Part shown: positions 11,194 through 19,696 of the stretch, piece after piece
Layout: every line of letters begins with the position of its first letter
Position numbering within the stretch: position 1 is the first letter of the stretch
Assembly: GCF_026341125.1 (NCBI RefSeq)
Contig: NZ_JAPEOR010000002.1
Span: 2,616,501 to 2,680,500 of the forward strand
DNA: 64,000 nt
Source of the DNA: Streptomyces sp. NBC_01142
Lineage (GTDB): Bacteria > Actinomycetota > Actinomycetes > Streptomycetales > Streptomycetaceae
Direction: 5' to 3'
Made by a program: the position numbers and the translations under genes
Notes under the pieces: generated by a model
Database searches by the model: none
What the model was told of the DNA's origin: nothing
What the model saw: the letters and a program-made list of their open reading frames with translations, nothing else

Positions 11194-12081
11194 TCAGGCG
11201 TACGCCGCCCACCCCGTCACGGCGAACGTGGCACCGTCGCGCCGCACCTCCACCGCGCCCGCTCCCCCGAAGTGCGCCGGAATCACCAACTCCCGCTCGT
11301 CCGCCGCGCGTTCGAGGACCCTCCGCCGGCTCGCCGCCGCACCGGCCGTGTCCTCGTCGAAGCAGCTGTTGCACGACGGCTCGAGGATCTGCACCGGGCT
11401 GTGCAGCAGATCGCCGACGAAGACCGCCCGGTCACCCCCGGATGCCAGTCTCAGTACCGTCGATCCGGGGGTGTGGCCCGGTGCGGGCTCCAGTGTGAGG
11501 TGGGCATCGATGCGGTGGGCGTCCTCCCAGAGCACGGCCTGGCCCGCCCGGCGCACCGGCGCGATGCTGTCCTCGAAGACCAGGCGGTCCCCCTCGCGGC
11601 GAGGGCGGCTCCGCTCCGGGTCGAAGTGGGCGTAGTCGGCCGACGGAATGAGATAGCGGGCATTCGGGAAGGCCGGCACCCACTCGCCGTCCCGCTCGAC
11701 CGTGTTCCAGCCGACATGGTCCACGTGGAGATGCGTGTTCACCACGACGTCGACATCCTCGGGCCGCACTCCGGCCCGGTCCAACTGCCCCAGGAAGTCG
11801 GTGCTGAGGTTGTCGAACTGCGGGGAATCCGGCCGCTGCCGCCCATTGCCGACCCCCGTGTCGACCAGTACGGTCCTCCCCTCGCTGCGCAGCACCCAGG
11901 TCTGGAGCGCGGCGACGTAGCTGTCGGTGTCCGGCTCCCAGAAGTCCGGTGCCAGCCACTCCTTGTTGTCTCGCCAGAGCTCCTCCGGGCTGCCCGGGAC
12001 AATCGCCCGGGCAGGACCGAACGGCACCTGCATTTCCTTGATCCTGATGACCTCGACGTCACCCAGCAGGATGCGCTCCAC
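11194..12081 (-). CDS. MBL-fold metallo-hydrolase
   Basis: 295 aa. The GTG at 12081 has a GGAGAA site; extension to 12252 would run into the divergent gene's promoter. Zinc ligands are visible: THLHVDHVGWN (HxHxDH) near residue 115, EPAPGHTPGS with the third-site histidine near 200, VFVGDLLHSP with the bridging aspartate near 225, and IPAHFGG with the last histidine near 270. This layout matches the quorum-quenching lactonase/hydrolase branch of the MBL superfamily. It is divergent from an AraC regulator, which likely controls it. The substrate is unknown. Confidence 0.88.
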   Translation of the reverse strand: MERILLGDVEVIRIKEMQVPFGPARAIVPGSPEELWRDNKEWLAPDFWEPDTDSYVAALQTWVLRSEGRTVLVDTGVGNGRQRPDSPQFDNLSTDFLGQLDRAGVRPEDVDVVVNTHLHVDHVGWNTVERDGEWVPAFPNARYLIPSADYAHFDPERSRPRREGDRLVFEDSIAPVRRAGQAVLWEDAHRIDAHLTLEPAPGHTPGSTVLRLASGGDRAVFVGDLLHSPVQILEPSCNSCFDEDTAGAAASRRRVLERAADERELVIPAHFGGAGAVEVRRDGATFAVTGWAAYA

Positions 12082-12214
12082 GGCTTCTCCGCCTCTCTTC
12101 GGCTGCTCTCTCCGGGTCGAGCCTAGGAGGGGTGCGTTGAGGGTCTCAATGCTCTTTCGGCTCAATCGGATACGCGTACGCCTCATCCATGGCTTCTCTC
12201 GATACGCTGGTGCG

Positions 12215-13153
12215 ATGGATGTCGTCAGCGACGCGATCTCGGCCGTACGCATCGGACGGCCCTCGTCCCACCGCGCGCGAGTAGCCGGGACGTGGTGCAG
12301 CCGACTCCCCGCCTACGACGGAGCAGGCTTCCACGTCGTACTGGAAGGCAGTTGCTGGCTGCTGCCCGACAGCGGCTCGGCGGTCTCCCTCGGCACGGGC
12401 GATGTGGTGCTCCTGCCGCACGGCGCCGGGCATGTGCTCGCCGACGCTCCCGCCGACCGGCACGCCGTCGAGAGAGCGGTGCCGTTCGAGCGCTGGCTCG
12501 ACGGGCACGGACTGCGGATGGCCACGAGCGCACCACCTGCCGACGCACCCGGCGCGACGGAGCTGCTGTGCGGCAAGTACCGGCTCGACCGGAGCCACAC
12601 CCACCCTCTGATGACCGAACTGCCCGACGTCATCCACCTCCCGAACCGCATCGGCCGGTACCCCGAACTCCGTGCGGCGATCGACCTGTTGGGATGCGAG
12701 ATCGGCGCCGCCCGCCCCGGTACGGGCGTGGTCGTTCCCGGCCTGCTCGACCTGCTGCTCGTCTACATGGTGCGCGCCTGGATGGCGGACGGTACGGCCG
12801 ACGGCAGCGCCGGGTGGCCCGCCGCGCTGAACGACCCGGTGGTGGCCGAGGCGCTGCGCGTCCTGCACGAGGATCCCGCCCTGCCCTGGAGCAACGACCG
12901 GCTCGCCGCACAGGTCGGCGTGTCCCGGGCCACGCTCGCGCGCAGGTTCACCGCCCTGGTCGGCCGCCCGCCGATGGCCTACCTGGGCTGGTGGCGGGTA
13001 ACCCGTGCGGCGGCGATGCTGCGCGACACCCAGGAGCCCCTCGACACCATCGCCCGCCGGGTCGGCTACAGCTCGCCGTACGCCCTCTCCCACGCCTTCA
13101 GCCGGCTGTTGGGCACGACGCCCGGCCGATACCGGACGCGGACATCGCAGTAG
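12215..13153 (+). CDS. AraC-family regulator with N-terminal cupin
   Basis: 312 aa, ATG at 12215. Residues about 20-85 form a cupin-like sensor (GAGFHVVLEGSCWLLPD, LGTGDVVLLPHGAGHVL). Residues about 210-310 carry the two AraC helix-turn-helix motifs: WSNDRLAAQVGVSRATLARRF and LDTIARRVGYSSPYALSHAF, ending in GTTPGRYR. It belongs to the cupin_6/AraC group often found beside oxidoreductase or hydrolase genes. It is divergent from the MBL hydrolase with a 133-bp shared promoter region and is a likely activator of that gene. Confidence 0.92.
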   Translation: MDVVSDAISAVRIGRPSSHRARVAGTWCSRLPAYDGAGFHVVLEGSCWLLPDSGSAVSLGTGDVVLLPHGAGHVLADAPADRHAVERAVPFERWLDGHGLRMATSAPPADAPGATELLCGKYRLDRSHTHPLMTELPDVIHLPNRIGRYPELRAAIDLLGCEIGAARPGTGVVVPGLLDLLLVYMVRAWMADGTADGSAGWPAALNDPVVAEALRVLHEDPALPWSNDRLAAQVGVSRATLARRFTALVGRPPMAYLGWWRVTRAAAMLRDTQEPLDTIARRVGYSSPYALSHAFSRLLGTTPGRYRTRTSQ

Positions 13154-13186
13154 GGCGGCGTCACGCGAGTGTGCGTGACGCCGCCC
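13153..13186. terminator. Bidirectional terminator between AraC and secreted-protein genes
   Basis: Perfect 14-bp arms (13153-13166 and 13173-13186) with a 6-nt GAGTGT loop begin in the last base of the AraC stop codon. They face the 3' end of the convergent gene. Confidence 0.85.
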
Positions 13187-13218
13187 CCTGTGTCTGCCGA
13201 TCTCTGCTTGCCCAGCCG

Positions 13219-13686
13219 TCAGAACACGAACGGGCCGGGAGACTGCGGCGAAGTAGCCGTGCAGGTCGCGGTGACGCCGAAGACCACGACCTGCAGCGAC
13301 TTCGCCTCCAGGCTGTCGCCCGCGGCGACCGTTCCGGCGAGCGGGCCGGTGGACACGTCGCTCCCGGCCGGGATCGCCGGGTTGGCGTTGCCGGTGAACA
13401 TCGTGGTCCCGGAGCCGTTCTTGGTCAGGGTGAGTGTCGACTTGACCGAGTTCGCGGCGAGGTCGACGGGAGAGGTGATGGCCGATGTGGACAAGCTGAT
13501 GGTCGCGGCCGTCCCGTCCTGAGTGGCCGTGAGCGTCGCCGTCCCCGAACCGAACCAACCGCAGTCGAACGAAATGGTGGCCGTCTCCGGCGTCACCGCG
13601 CTCGCGGTGGGTGCCGTCACGAGCGCACCGGCGGCCATTGCGCCGATGCTCAGTAATGCGCCGAATCCGAGTCTGCCGTGTCTCAT
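13219..13686 (-). CDS. Small secreted beta-rich protein
   Basis: 155 aa. The signal peptide MRHGRLGFGALLSIGAMAAG then ALVTAPTASA has a clear AxA cleavage site near residue 30. The mature ~125 residues are rich in Thr/Ser/Val with alternating strands, and have two cysteines (FDCGW and ATCTA) that could form a disulfide. No known enzymatic motif is seen. The pattern is common in abundant extracellular Streptomyces proteins of unknown function. Confidence 0.72.
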   Translation of the reverse strand: MRHGRLGFGALLSIGAMAAGALVTAPTASAVTPETATISFDCGWFGSGTATLTATQDGTAATISLSTSAITSPVDLAANSVKSTLTLTKNGSGTTMFTGNANPAIPAGSDVSTGPLAGTVAAGDSLEAKSLQVVVFGVTATCTATSPQSPGPFVF

Positions 13687-13750
13687 GAGTCCCGCCTTCG
13701 TGTGGGGGTGTACGGGATGACGTCGCCGGCCGCCACTGGGCGGGCTCGGC

Positions 13751-13787
13751 GTCCGTGGGGTGTGGGGTGTGGGGATGCCCCACGGAC
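13751..13787. repeat. Inverted repeat upstream of the secreted-protein gene
   Basis: 10-bp arms GTCCGTGGGG / CCCCACGGAC (13751-13760 and 13778-13787) enclose repeated TGTGGGG units. The site is 65-100 bp upstream of the 13686 start, in its likely promoter/leader. It may be an operator or a leader hairpin. Confidence 0.4.
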
Positions 13788-13913
13788 TCGGTCCCGCGCC
13801 GACCGCTCCGGGCCTGATGGACAGTCAGCGACAGTTGCCATTGGGGCATGTACACCTCAAGAAGACAAGGCCAACGCCATGGCCTCGACACGCAACGACC
13901 GGATTCGCCTTGA

Positions 13914-14423
13914 CTAAAGCGCTGCCCGTGTAAGCCGGTTGGCGAGCGTCGACATCGTGTACGTCCCGATACCCATGACCACCTCCAGCGCGTTCTGCTC
14001 GGTGTATCCGTGCCCGAGGAACGCCCGAAGCTCCTCATCGCCCACACCTCCGGCGGTACGCAATACCTCCAGCGCGAACTGCCGTACGGCCTCGAGGCGT
14101 TCGTCGGGCAGGGGCTCCTGTCCGGCCAGTGCGGCGATCAGCTGATCCTCCGCGCCCAGCGCCCGCAGCTTGCCGGTGTGCATCGCGACGCACACATGGC
14201 ACTCGTTCCGCGTCGCGATCGTCATGACGACCACCTCGCGCGCGACCGGCTCCAGTGTCGTCTGCTCGAACATCGCACTGAGCTTCAGGAAGCCGTCGAG
14301 CAGGTGCGGGGACGTGGCCAGTCTGGCCACGGCGGGCGGCAGGTGACCCAGGCGCTTGACGGTCGACTCCATGGCGCGGCGCGACGCGGCCGGCGCTGAT
14401 TCCAGGGTGTGCTCGGCGAACAT
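13914..14423 (-). CDS. Carboxymuconolactone decarboxylase/AhpD-family protein
   Basis: 169 aa. The catalytic redox motif is ECHVCVAMHTGKLRALG (CxxC plus downstream His), characteristic of the AhpD-like branch that acts in peroxide or alkylhydroperoxide reduction. An N-terminal helical segment (MESTVKRLGHLPPAVARLA) and a C-terminal ALEVVMGIGTYTMSTLANRL helix are conserved in this branch. It is divergent from a MarR gene with a 24-bp gap, so regulation by that MarR, probably oxidant- or electrophile-responsive, is likely by inference. Confidence 0.88.
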   Translation of the reverse strand: MFAEHTLESAPAASRRAMESTVKRLGHLPPAVARLATSPHLLDGFLKLSAMFEQTTLEPVAREVVVMTIATRNECHVCVAMHTGKLRALGAEDQLIAALAGQEPLPDERLEAVRQFALEVLRTAGGVGDEELRAFLGHGYTEQNALEVVMGIGTYTMSTLANRLTRAAL

Positions 14424-14439
14424 GGCGCGACTCCTATAC

Positions 14440-14482
14440 TCGACAACATGGTTGACGATGAGAACGTAAACCAGGTTGTCGA
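14440..14482. promoter_or_regulatory. Probable MarR operator at the marR start
   Basis: TCGACAAC (14440-14447) is followed at once by ATGGTTGACGA, a degenerate inverted half-site. A perfect inverse GTTGTCGA lies at 14475-14482 inside the MarR coding region. The sites overlap the MarR start codon and lie within 25 bp of the divergent decarboxylase start. Confidence 0.5.
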
Positions 14483-14963
14483 ATCGCGCAACGCTCTTTC
14501 CGACGTGCCTGGATACGAGCTGCCCCTCCTCCTCTTCGCCGGGTTCCGCTCACTCATCGACCGGCTGCATGCCGAACTGGCCGAGCAGGGACACCCGGAC
14601 GTCCGGCCGGCGCACGGGTTCGCCATGCAGGCGATCGGGGCGGGCGGGGCGACGGCGAGCGAGGTCGGCCGGCGGCTCGGGGTCTCCAAGCAGGCGGCCG
14701 GCAAGACGGTCGACCGGCTTGTCACCCTGGGCTACGCCGAGCGCACCGACGACCCGGCCGACGCCCGCCGCAAACTCGTCCGGCTCACCCCGCACGGCCT
14801 GGACGCCCTCGCCCGCTCGGCCGCGATCTTCGACGAGCTGCGGGCGGAATGGGCGGGTGCGCTCGGCGCCGGGCGGGTGCGCGAGATGGAGGAGTCCCTC
14901 CGCGCGGTCGTCCCCGCCGATGCGTTCCGGCTCGACGCCGCGGGCTGGTTCGGCGGCGCGTGA
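14448..14963 (+). CDS. MarR-family transcriptional regulator
   Basis: 171 aa, ATG at 14448. The winged helix is at about residues 60-120: HGFAMQAIGAGGATASEV, then GRRLGVSKQAAGKTVDRLVT (recognition helix) and the wing RTDDPADARRKLVRLTPHG. The N- and C-terminal helices form the usual dimerisation region. It is divergent from the AhpD-like gene, with an inverted repeat across its own start codon, so it probably represses itself and that neighbour. Confidence 0.9.
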   Translation: MVDDENVNQVVESRNALSDVPGYELPLLLFAGFRSLIDRLHAELAEQGHPDVRPAHGFAMQAIGAGGATASEVGRRLGVSKQAAGKTVDRLVTLGYAERTDDPADARRKLVRLTPHGLDALARSAAIFDELRAEWAGALGAGRVREMEESLRAVVPADAFRLDAAGWFGGA

Positions 14964-15055
14964 CGAATCCTTGCCACGGCGTGCCGTTGTCGCCGTGCGT
15001 ATCGTTGTACGAGGCGACTGCATGCAACCACGCGGCAGTGGGGAGGAGCGCCACG

Positions 15056-15646
15056 ATGACCGTCGTAGTGAGCGGCAGGATCGACATGGCCGACAACAAC
15101 GCCGAGCGCTTGGACGAGTGGTTCGAGAGGCTTGAGCAGATGCCCGTCCCCGAGGGAATCAAGGTTGAGATCGTCGGGGGAAGCGTCTTCATGTCGCCAC
15201 AGCGGAACGTCCATTGGCAGATCATCCGCAGGATCGTCAGAGCACTGGAAGACAGGTTCGGCATGGATGTTGAGGTGCTGTCGGACGTGCGCATCGATTT
15301 TCCCGGCCCGGAGAACGGCTTCTGCCCTGACGTGGCAAAGCTCCGCGACGGAGCGGTGGAGGACAGCCGAGGCCGCTGGCACTACGAGGACGTGGAGTTC
15401 ATTGCCGAGGTGATTTCGAAGGGCACTGCACTCAACGACTACGGGCCGAAGAAGATCGCCTACGCCGTCGCCGAAGTCCCCGTCTTCTTGATCGTTGACC
15501 CGTACACCGGTAAGTGCGTCCTCCACACCGAGCCGAAGGACGGGGAGTACACGACCGAGACGAAGGTCTCCTTCGGGCAGCCGGTCGACCTCGGCGCCAC
15601 CCCCGTCGGCCTCACCCTCACCACCGACGAGTTTCCCCGCGACTGA
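15056..15646 (+). CDS. Uma2-family (DUF820) endonuclease-like protein
   Basis: 196 aa. The ATG at 15056 follows GGGGAGGAG with good spacing; MADNN at 15086 is a weaker alternative. Features match the first Uma2 protein at 5716: IKVEIVGGSVFMSP, CPDVAKLRDGAV (D), FIAEVISKGTALNDYG (E-V-S) and VAEVPVFLIVDPYTG. The two proteins share the fold but differ in most positions, so they are not a recent duplication. Role unknown. Confidence 0.85.
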   Translation: MTVVVSGRIDMADNNAERLDEWFERLEQMPVPEGIKVEIVGGSVFMSPQRNVHWQIIRRIVRALEDRFGMDVEVLSDVRIDFPGPENGFCPDVAKLRDGAVEDSRGRWHYEDVEFIAEVISKGTALNDYGPKKIAYAVAEVPVFLIVDPYTGKCVLHTEPKDGEYTTETKVSFGQPVDLGATPVGLTLTTDEFPRD

Positions 15647-15750
15647 CCGGCAGCTTCCGGCAGCTACCGCCGAGGTTCCTCGCCCCGAGCGCACGACTGC
15701 CGCGCGCGGGCCCCGCCAAGACGTCCCGCGCGCCGCACCGTTCTGCCGGC

Positions 15751-16749
15751 TTACCAGGCGAACGCCTCGGGGGACGGGCCCGGGCCGGGGAAGATCTCGT
15801 CCAGGGAGGCCAGTACCTCCTCCGAGAGCTCCAGTTCCACGGCGCGCAGGGCCGAGGCGAGCTGGTCGGCGGTGCGCGGGCCGACGATGGGACCGGTCAC
15901 GCCGGGGCGGGTGAGCAGCCAGGCCAGGGCCGTCTCGCCGGGCTCGAGGCCGTGCTTGTCGAGCAGGTCTTCGTACGACTGGATCTGCGCCCGTACGGAG
16001 GTGCTGGCCAGCGCGTCCGCCGAGCGGCCGCCGGTCGAGCGGGTTCCTGCTCCCTCCCGCTCCTTGCGCAGTACGCCGCCGAGCAGCCCGCCGTGCAGCG
16101 GGGACCAGGGGATGACCCCGAGGCCGTACTCCTGGGCGGCCGGGATGACCTCCATCTCGGCGCGGCGCTCGGCGAGGTTGTACAGGCACTGCTCGCTGAC
16201 CAGACCGAGGCTGCCCCTGCGGGCCGCGGCCTCATTGGCCTGGGCGATCTTGTAGCCGGGGAAGTTGGACGAACCGACGTAGAGGATCTTGCCCTGCTGG
16301 ATCAGGAGGTCGATCGCCTGCCAGATCTCCTCGAACGGGGTCCGGCGGTCGATGTGGTGGAACTGGTAGATGTCGATGTAGTCCGTCTGGAGGCGCTTCA
16401 GAGAGGCCTCGACCGAGCGGCGGATATTGAGCGCGGAGAGCCGGTCGTGGTTGGGCCAGACCGTGTCGCTGTCCGACGTCATCCTGCCGTACCCCTTGGT
16501 ACCGAGGACGACCTTGTCGCGGCGGTCGCCGCCCTTGCCGAACCAGGAGCCGATGATCGATTCCGTACGGCCCTTGTTCTCGCCCCAGCCGTAGACATTG
16601 GCCGTGTCGAAGAAGTTCAGGCCCGCGTCCAGCGCGTTGTCCATGATCGCGTGGCTGGCCGCTTCGTCCGTCTGCGGGCCGAAGTTCATCGTCCCCAGCA
16701 CGATGCGGCTGACCTTGAGTCCGGTGCGTCCCAGCTGCGTGTATCTCAT
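15751..16749 (-). CDS. Aldo/keto reductase
   Basis: 332 aa. The ATG at 16749 gives MRYTQLGRTGLKVSRIVLGT, the standard family N-terminus. The catalytic tetrad is visible: Asp and Tyr in NFFDTANVYGWG, Lys in VVLGTKGYGRM, His in YQFHHIDRRTP. NADPH-binding GPIVGPRTADQL lies near residue 290. It belongs to the AKR group related to YajO/L-glyceraldehyde 3-phosphate reductases. The physiological substrate is unknown. A short GC-rich tandem repeat occurs upstream. Confidence 0.92.
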   Translation of the reverse strand: MRYTQLGRTGLKVSRIVLGTMNFGPQTDEAASHAIMDNALDAGLNFFDTANVYGWGENKGRTESIIGSWFGKGGDRRDKVVLGTKGYGRMTSDSDTVWPNHDRLSALNIRRSVEASLKRLQTDYIDIYQFHHIDRRTPFEEIWQAIDLLIQQGKILYVGSSNFPGYKIAQANEAAARRGSLGLVSEQCLYNLAERRAEMEVIPAAQEYGLGVIPWSPLHGGLLGGVLRKEREGAGTRSTGGRSADALASTSVRAQIQSYEDLLDKHGLEPGETALAWLLTRPGVTGPIVGPRTADQLASALRAVELELSEEVLASLDEIFPGPGPSPEAFAW

Positions 16750-16842
16750 GCGGTTCAGCCAACGCCTTTGAGTCCACTCAAGGCAAGGGAGGTCCCCCGA
16801 ACGCGCCGGGGAGCGCCTGGGTCTCGGTGTGCGAAGGGATTT

Positions 16843-16905
16843 CCGCGCTCTCCAGCGCTCCCCGCGCTCTCCAGCGCTGTCCGCGTTCTCCAGCGCTGTC
16901 CGCGT
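16843..16905. repeat. Short tandem repeat, 18-19 bp units
   Basis: About 3.3 copies of CCGCGCTCTCCAGCGCTGT-like units start at 16843, 16862, 16881 and 16900. They lie between the reductase start and the small membrane gene. No coding role is apparent. Confidence 0.7.
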
Positions 16906-16979
16906 GATCGCGCGTATCCCGTCGGCAGTGGCCTCTCGTGCGCCACGGTGACGACTGCCGGCCGGGGCGACTGCCGCCG

Positions 16980-17069
16980 CTACTGACCGACCGCGGCCGC
17001 CACCGCGATGATCGCGAACAGCAGTACCAGCGCGCCGGCCATGATCTGGTTTCTGGTCTTGGGATTCAC
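16980..17069 (-). CDS. 29-aa single-span membrane protein
   Basis: A GTG at 17069 opens a 29-codon frame reading VNPKTRNQIMAGALVLLFAI then IAVAAAVGQ, stop at 16980-16982. The basic N-terminus followed by a continuous hydrophobic helix is a well-formed inside-in/outside-out membrane segment. Very short proteins of this form occur in other streptomycetes to my recollection, but no ribosome-binding site stands out here. It lies just upstream of the reductase and just downstream of thpR, both on the same strand. Confidence 0.55.
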   Translation of the reverse strand: MNPKTRNQIMAGALVLLFAIIAVAAAVGQ

Positions 17070-17078
17070 GCAACGAGG

Positions 17079-17651
17079 TTAACTCGCCCGTTCGAGTGGC
17101 CAGGACCCGACCGTCTCGTACCGCGGCTGTTCGCCCCTGATCCCGCTCACCGGCAGATTGCTGCGTACCAGTGCGAGCTCGCCCACCTGCCAGGGCGTGC
17201 CCTCGAACGTGTCCAGCTCCTCGACGTACGGCCGCAGGTCCGCCTCGTCCCGGCTGCTCCGGGCGATCGTCAGATGCGCCTGGTAGCGCCGGTGCTCCTC
17301 CATGGTGATCCCGGCCCGCCGCGCCGCCGCGTCCGCGCGTTCGGCGAGCAGTCGCATCTCCGCGATGCCGCCGGCGGCCCCGACCCACAGCGCCCGCTGC
17401 CCGAACCGGCCGCCGCGGTGGACGCGCAGGGGGAAGGCCGCGGTCCGGTGGGCGGCCCGCCCGAGCCGCTCGTGCAGCTCGGGCAGCAGCTCGTCGTCGA
17501 CCTCGCCCATGAAAGCGAGCGTGAAGTGCCAGCCGGCCCGGCCGGTCCAGCGGAGTCCATCCGCCCCGGGGAGGGTGTGCAACTCCTCTACAGCCACGGC
17601 GAGTTCGTCGACGGCCGGTGGGGGTGGCAGTACCGCGGCGAAGAGTCTCAT
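17079..17651 (-). CDS. thpR: RNA 2',3'-cyclic phosphodiesterase
   Basis: 190 aa, usual length. The two HxTx catalytic motifs of the 2H phosphoesterase superfamily are present: HFTLAFMGEV near residue 42 and HLTIARSS near residue 125. The N-terminal MRLFAAVLPPPP is typical. The enzyme opens 2',3'-cyclic phosphates on RNA ends and was historically called 2'-5' RNA ligase. It appears to be a single-gene unit with the 29-aa membrane ORF 9 bp downstream. Confidence 0.92.
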   Translation of the reverse strand: MRLFAAVLPPPPAVDELAVAVEELHTLPGADGLRWTGRAGWHFTLAFMGEVDDELLPELHERLGRAAHRTAAFPLRVHRGGRFGQRALWVGAAGGIAEMRLLAERADAAARRAGITMEEHRRYQAHLTIARSSRDEADLRPYVEELDTFEGTPWQVGELALVRSNLPVSGIRGEQPRYETVGSWPLERAS

Positions 17652-17743
17652 GCGTCCCAGTCTGCCGGGCGCGCGCCCTGCGCCGCACCCGTGTTGTCAC
17701 CTGTGCGCCCCCGCGTCCCGCACCCCCGCGGCCGTCAGGCCGC

Positions 17744-19090
17744 CTACGCCGCCGTCGCCAGCTGTTCCCTCGGGACGAACTCCAGATGCCGGTGTCCCGG
17801 CCGCAGGTCGATCTTGAGGCGGAGGCCGCCCACCCGGGCGAGCATCGCACCCACGGCGAGCGCCGCGACCAGCGCGACCGCGCCACCCGCCGCGAAGCCG
17901 ATCCGCGGGCCGTACGTATCCGTGATCCAGCCGACGAGGGGTGCGCCCAGGGGGGTGCCGCCCGTGAAGACCATCATGAACAGGCTCATGACCCGGCCCC
18001 GCATCAGCGGGTCCGTCGCCATCTGCACGCTGGAGTTGGCCGTGACGTTGACCGTCAGACCGAACATGCCGATCGGCACCATCAGCGCCGCGAACATCCA
18101 GAAGGACGGCGCGAAGGCGGTCACCATCTCCAGGAGGCCGAAGAGCACGGCCGCGCCCACCAGCACCCGCAGCCGCGAGGCACCGCGCCGGGCGGCGAGC
18201 AGGGCGCCCGCCAGGGAACCGGCCGCCATCAGGGTGTTGAGCAGGCCGTACGTACCGGCGTCGCCGTGGAAGACGTCGTCGACGAAGGCGGAGAGCCAGA
18301 TCGGGAAGTTGAACCCGAACGTGCCGATGAAGCCGACGAGGACGATCGGCCAGATCAGTTCGGGCCGGCCCGCGACGTACTTCAGCCCCTCCCGCAGCTG
18401 GCCCTTGCCGCGCGGCGCGCGCTGGACCTTGTACAGCTCGCTGTTGCGCATCATCAGCAGGCCCACGATGGGCGCGAGGAAGGACAGCCCGTTGAGCAGG
18501 AAGGCGTAACCGCTGCCGACGGCAGTGATCAGCACACCGGCGACGGCCGGGCCGACGAGGCGCGCGGACTGGAAGTTGGCGGAGTTCAGGCTGACGGCGT
18601 TGCCCAACTGGTCCGGACCGACCATCTCGGCGACGAAGGACTGGCGCGCCGGGTTGTCGACGACGGTGACGAGGCCGAGCAGGAACGCCGTGAGGTAGAC
18701 GTGCCAGACCTGGACATGGCCGCTGAGTGTGAGGACGGCGAGCGCCAGGCCGGTGAGGCCCATCGCGACCTGGGTGGCCAGCAGCAGCCGACGCTTGGGC
18801 AGGCGGTCGGCGAGCACTCCGCCGTACAGCCCGAAGAGCAGCATGGGCAGGAACTGGAGCGCGATGGTGATACCGACGGCGGACGCGGATCCGGTCAGGG
18901 TCAGCACCAGCCAGTCCTGGGCGATGCGCTGCATCCAGGTACCGGTGTTGGAGACCACTTGTCCCGTCGCGAAGAGCCGGTAGTTACGGATCTTCAGCGA
19001 GCTGAACATGGTCGTCTTGCGGTCGGTGCGGGTGGTGTCGTCGTGGGTGGTCGGTGCGGGGGCGGAGTCTGCTCCGGATCCCGTACTCAA
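17744..19090 (-). CDS. MFS efflux transporter
   Basis: 448 aa from a TTG at 19090 with a GGAGG site about 11 nt upstream. An ATG 28 codons later (MFSSLKIRNYRLF) is an alternative and begins where homologous proteins align. About twelve membrane segments follow. The motif A-like GGVLADRLPKRRLLL lies near residue 83, and VDNPARQSFVAEMVG is typical of the EntS/TMF family of exporters. A MarR gene lies 29 bp upstream on the same strand, giving a regulator-pump operon. The C-terminal tail after the last helix carries RPGHRHLEFVPRE. Confidence 0.88.
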   Translation of the reverse strand: MSTGSGADSAPAPTTHDDTTRTDRKTTMFSSLKIRNYRLFATGQVVSNTGTWMQRIAQDWLVLTLTGSASAVGITIALQFLPMLLFGLYGGVLADRLPKRRLLLATQVAMGLTGLALAVLTLSGHVQVWHVYLTAFLLGLVTVVDNPARQSFVAEMVGPDQLGNAVSLNSANFQSARLVGPAVAGVLITAVGSGYAFLLNGLSFLAPIVGLLMMRNSELYKVQRAPRGKGQLREGLKYVAGRPELIWPIVLVGFIGTFGFNFPIWLSAFVDDVFHGDAGTYGLLNTLMAAGSLAGALLAARRGASRLRVLVGAAVLFGLLEMVTAFAPSFWMFAALMVPIGMFGLTVNVTANSSVQMATDPLMRGRVMSLFMMVFTGGTPLGAPLVGWITDTYGPRIGFAAGGAVALVAALAVGAMLARVGGLRLKIDLRPGHRHLEFVPREQLATAA

Positions 19091-19119
19091 AAGGGTTCGC
19101 CTCCTCAGTGGCGCTGTCG

Positions 19120-19563
19120 TCAAAGGTGCGCGAGCTTCTCCAGTACGGGGGCGGCAGCGCGCAGCTTCGCCCACTCGTCCTCGTCCAGACTCTCGGCGAG
19201 GGAGGCCAGCCAGGCGTTCCGCTTGCGGCGGCTCTCCTCCAGCATGGCCTCTGCCTGCTCGGTCTGGCTGACCACCTTCTGCCGGCGGTCGTCGGGGTGC
19301 GGCTCGAGCCGGACCAGTCCCTTGGCCTCGAGCAACGCCACGATCCGGGTCATGGACGGCGGCTGGACATGCTCCTTGCGGGCCAGCTCACCGGGGGTGG
19401 CCTGGCCGCAACGGGCGAGGGTGCCGAGCACCGACATCTCGGTCGGGCTCAGCGATTCGTCGACGCGCTGGTGTTTCAGGCGCCGGCCCAGCCGCATCAC
19501 GGCCGAGCGCAGGGAGTTCACGGCGGCGACGTCGACGTCAGAGCCGTGGGACAGGTCTGGCAT
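19120..19563 (-). CDS. MarR-family regulator of the downstream MFS pump
   Basis: 147 aa. Winged helix at about residues 40-105: LSPTEMSVLGTLARCGQATP, then LARKEHVQPPSMTRIVALLEA and the wing PHPDDRRQKVVSQTEQ. It is the first gene of a two-gene operon with the MFS transporter. A compact palindrome directly before its start codon is a good autorepression site. The ligand is unknown, presumably a pump substrate. Confidence 0.92.
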   Translation of the reverse strand: MPDLSHGSDVDVAAVNSLRSAVMRLGRRLKHQRVDESLSPTEMSVLGTLARCGQATPGELARKEHVQPPSMTRIVALLEAKGLVRLEPHPDDRRQKVVSQTEQAEAMLEESRRKRNAWLASLAESLDEDEWAKLRAAAPVLEKLAHL

Positions 19564-19567
19564 GTTC

Positions 19568-19585
19568 GTTAGCGTAACTCATTAC
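19568..19585. promoter_or_regulatory. Overlapping palindromes, probable MarR operator
   Basis: GTTAGCGTAAC (19568-19578) and GTAACTCATTAC (19574-19585) are two overlapping palindromes just 5 bp upstream of the MarR start at 19563. AT-rich palindromic sites of this size are the norm for MarR dimers. Confidence 0.6.
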
Positions 19586-19696
19586 CCAGCCTAAAGACCA
19601 GTCCGGATGATCCGGAGCCGGCTTCGTCACCCATATGAGTGAGAAGCATCCGGAAAGTGACGCATCGGCCACGACTGTCCGGCAACCCTGGCTGCC

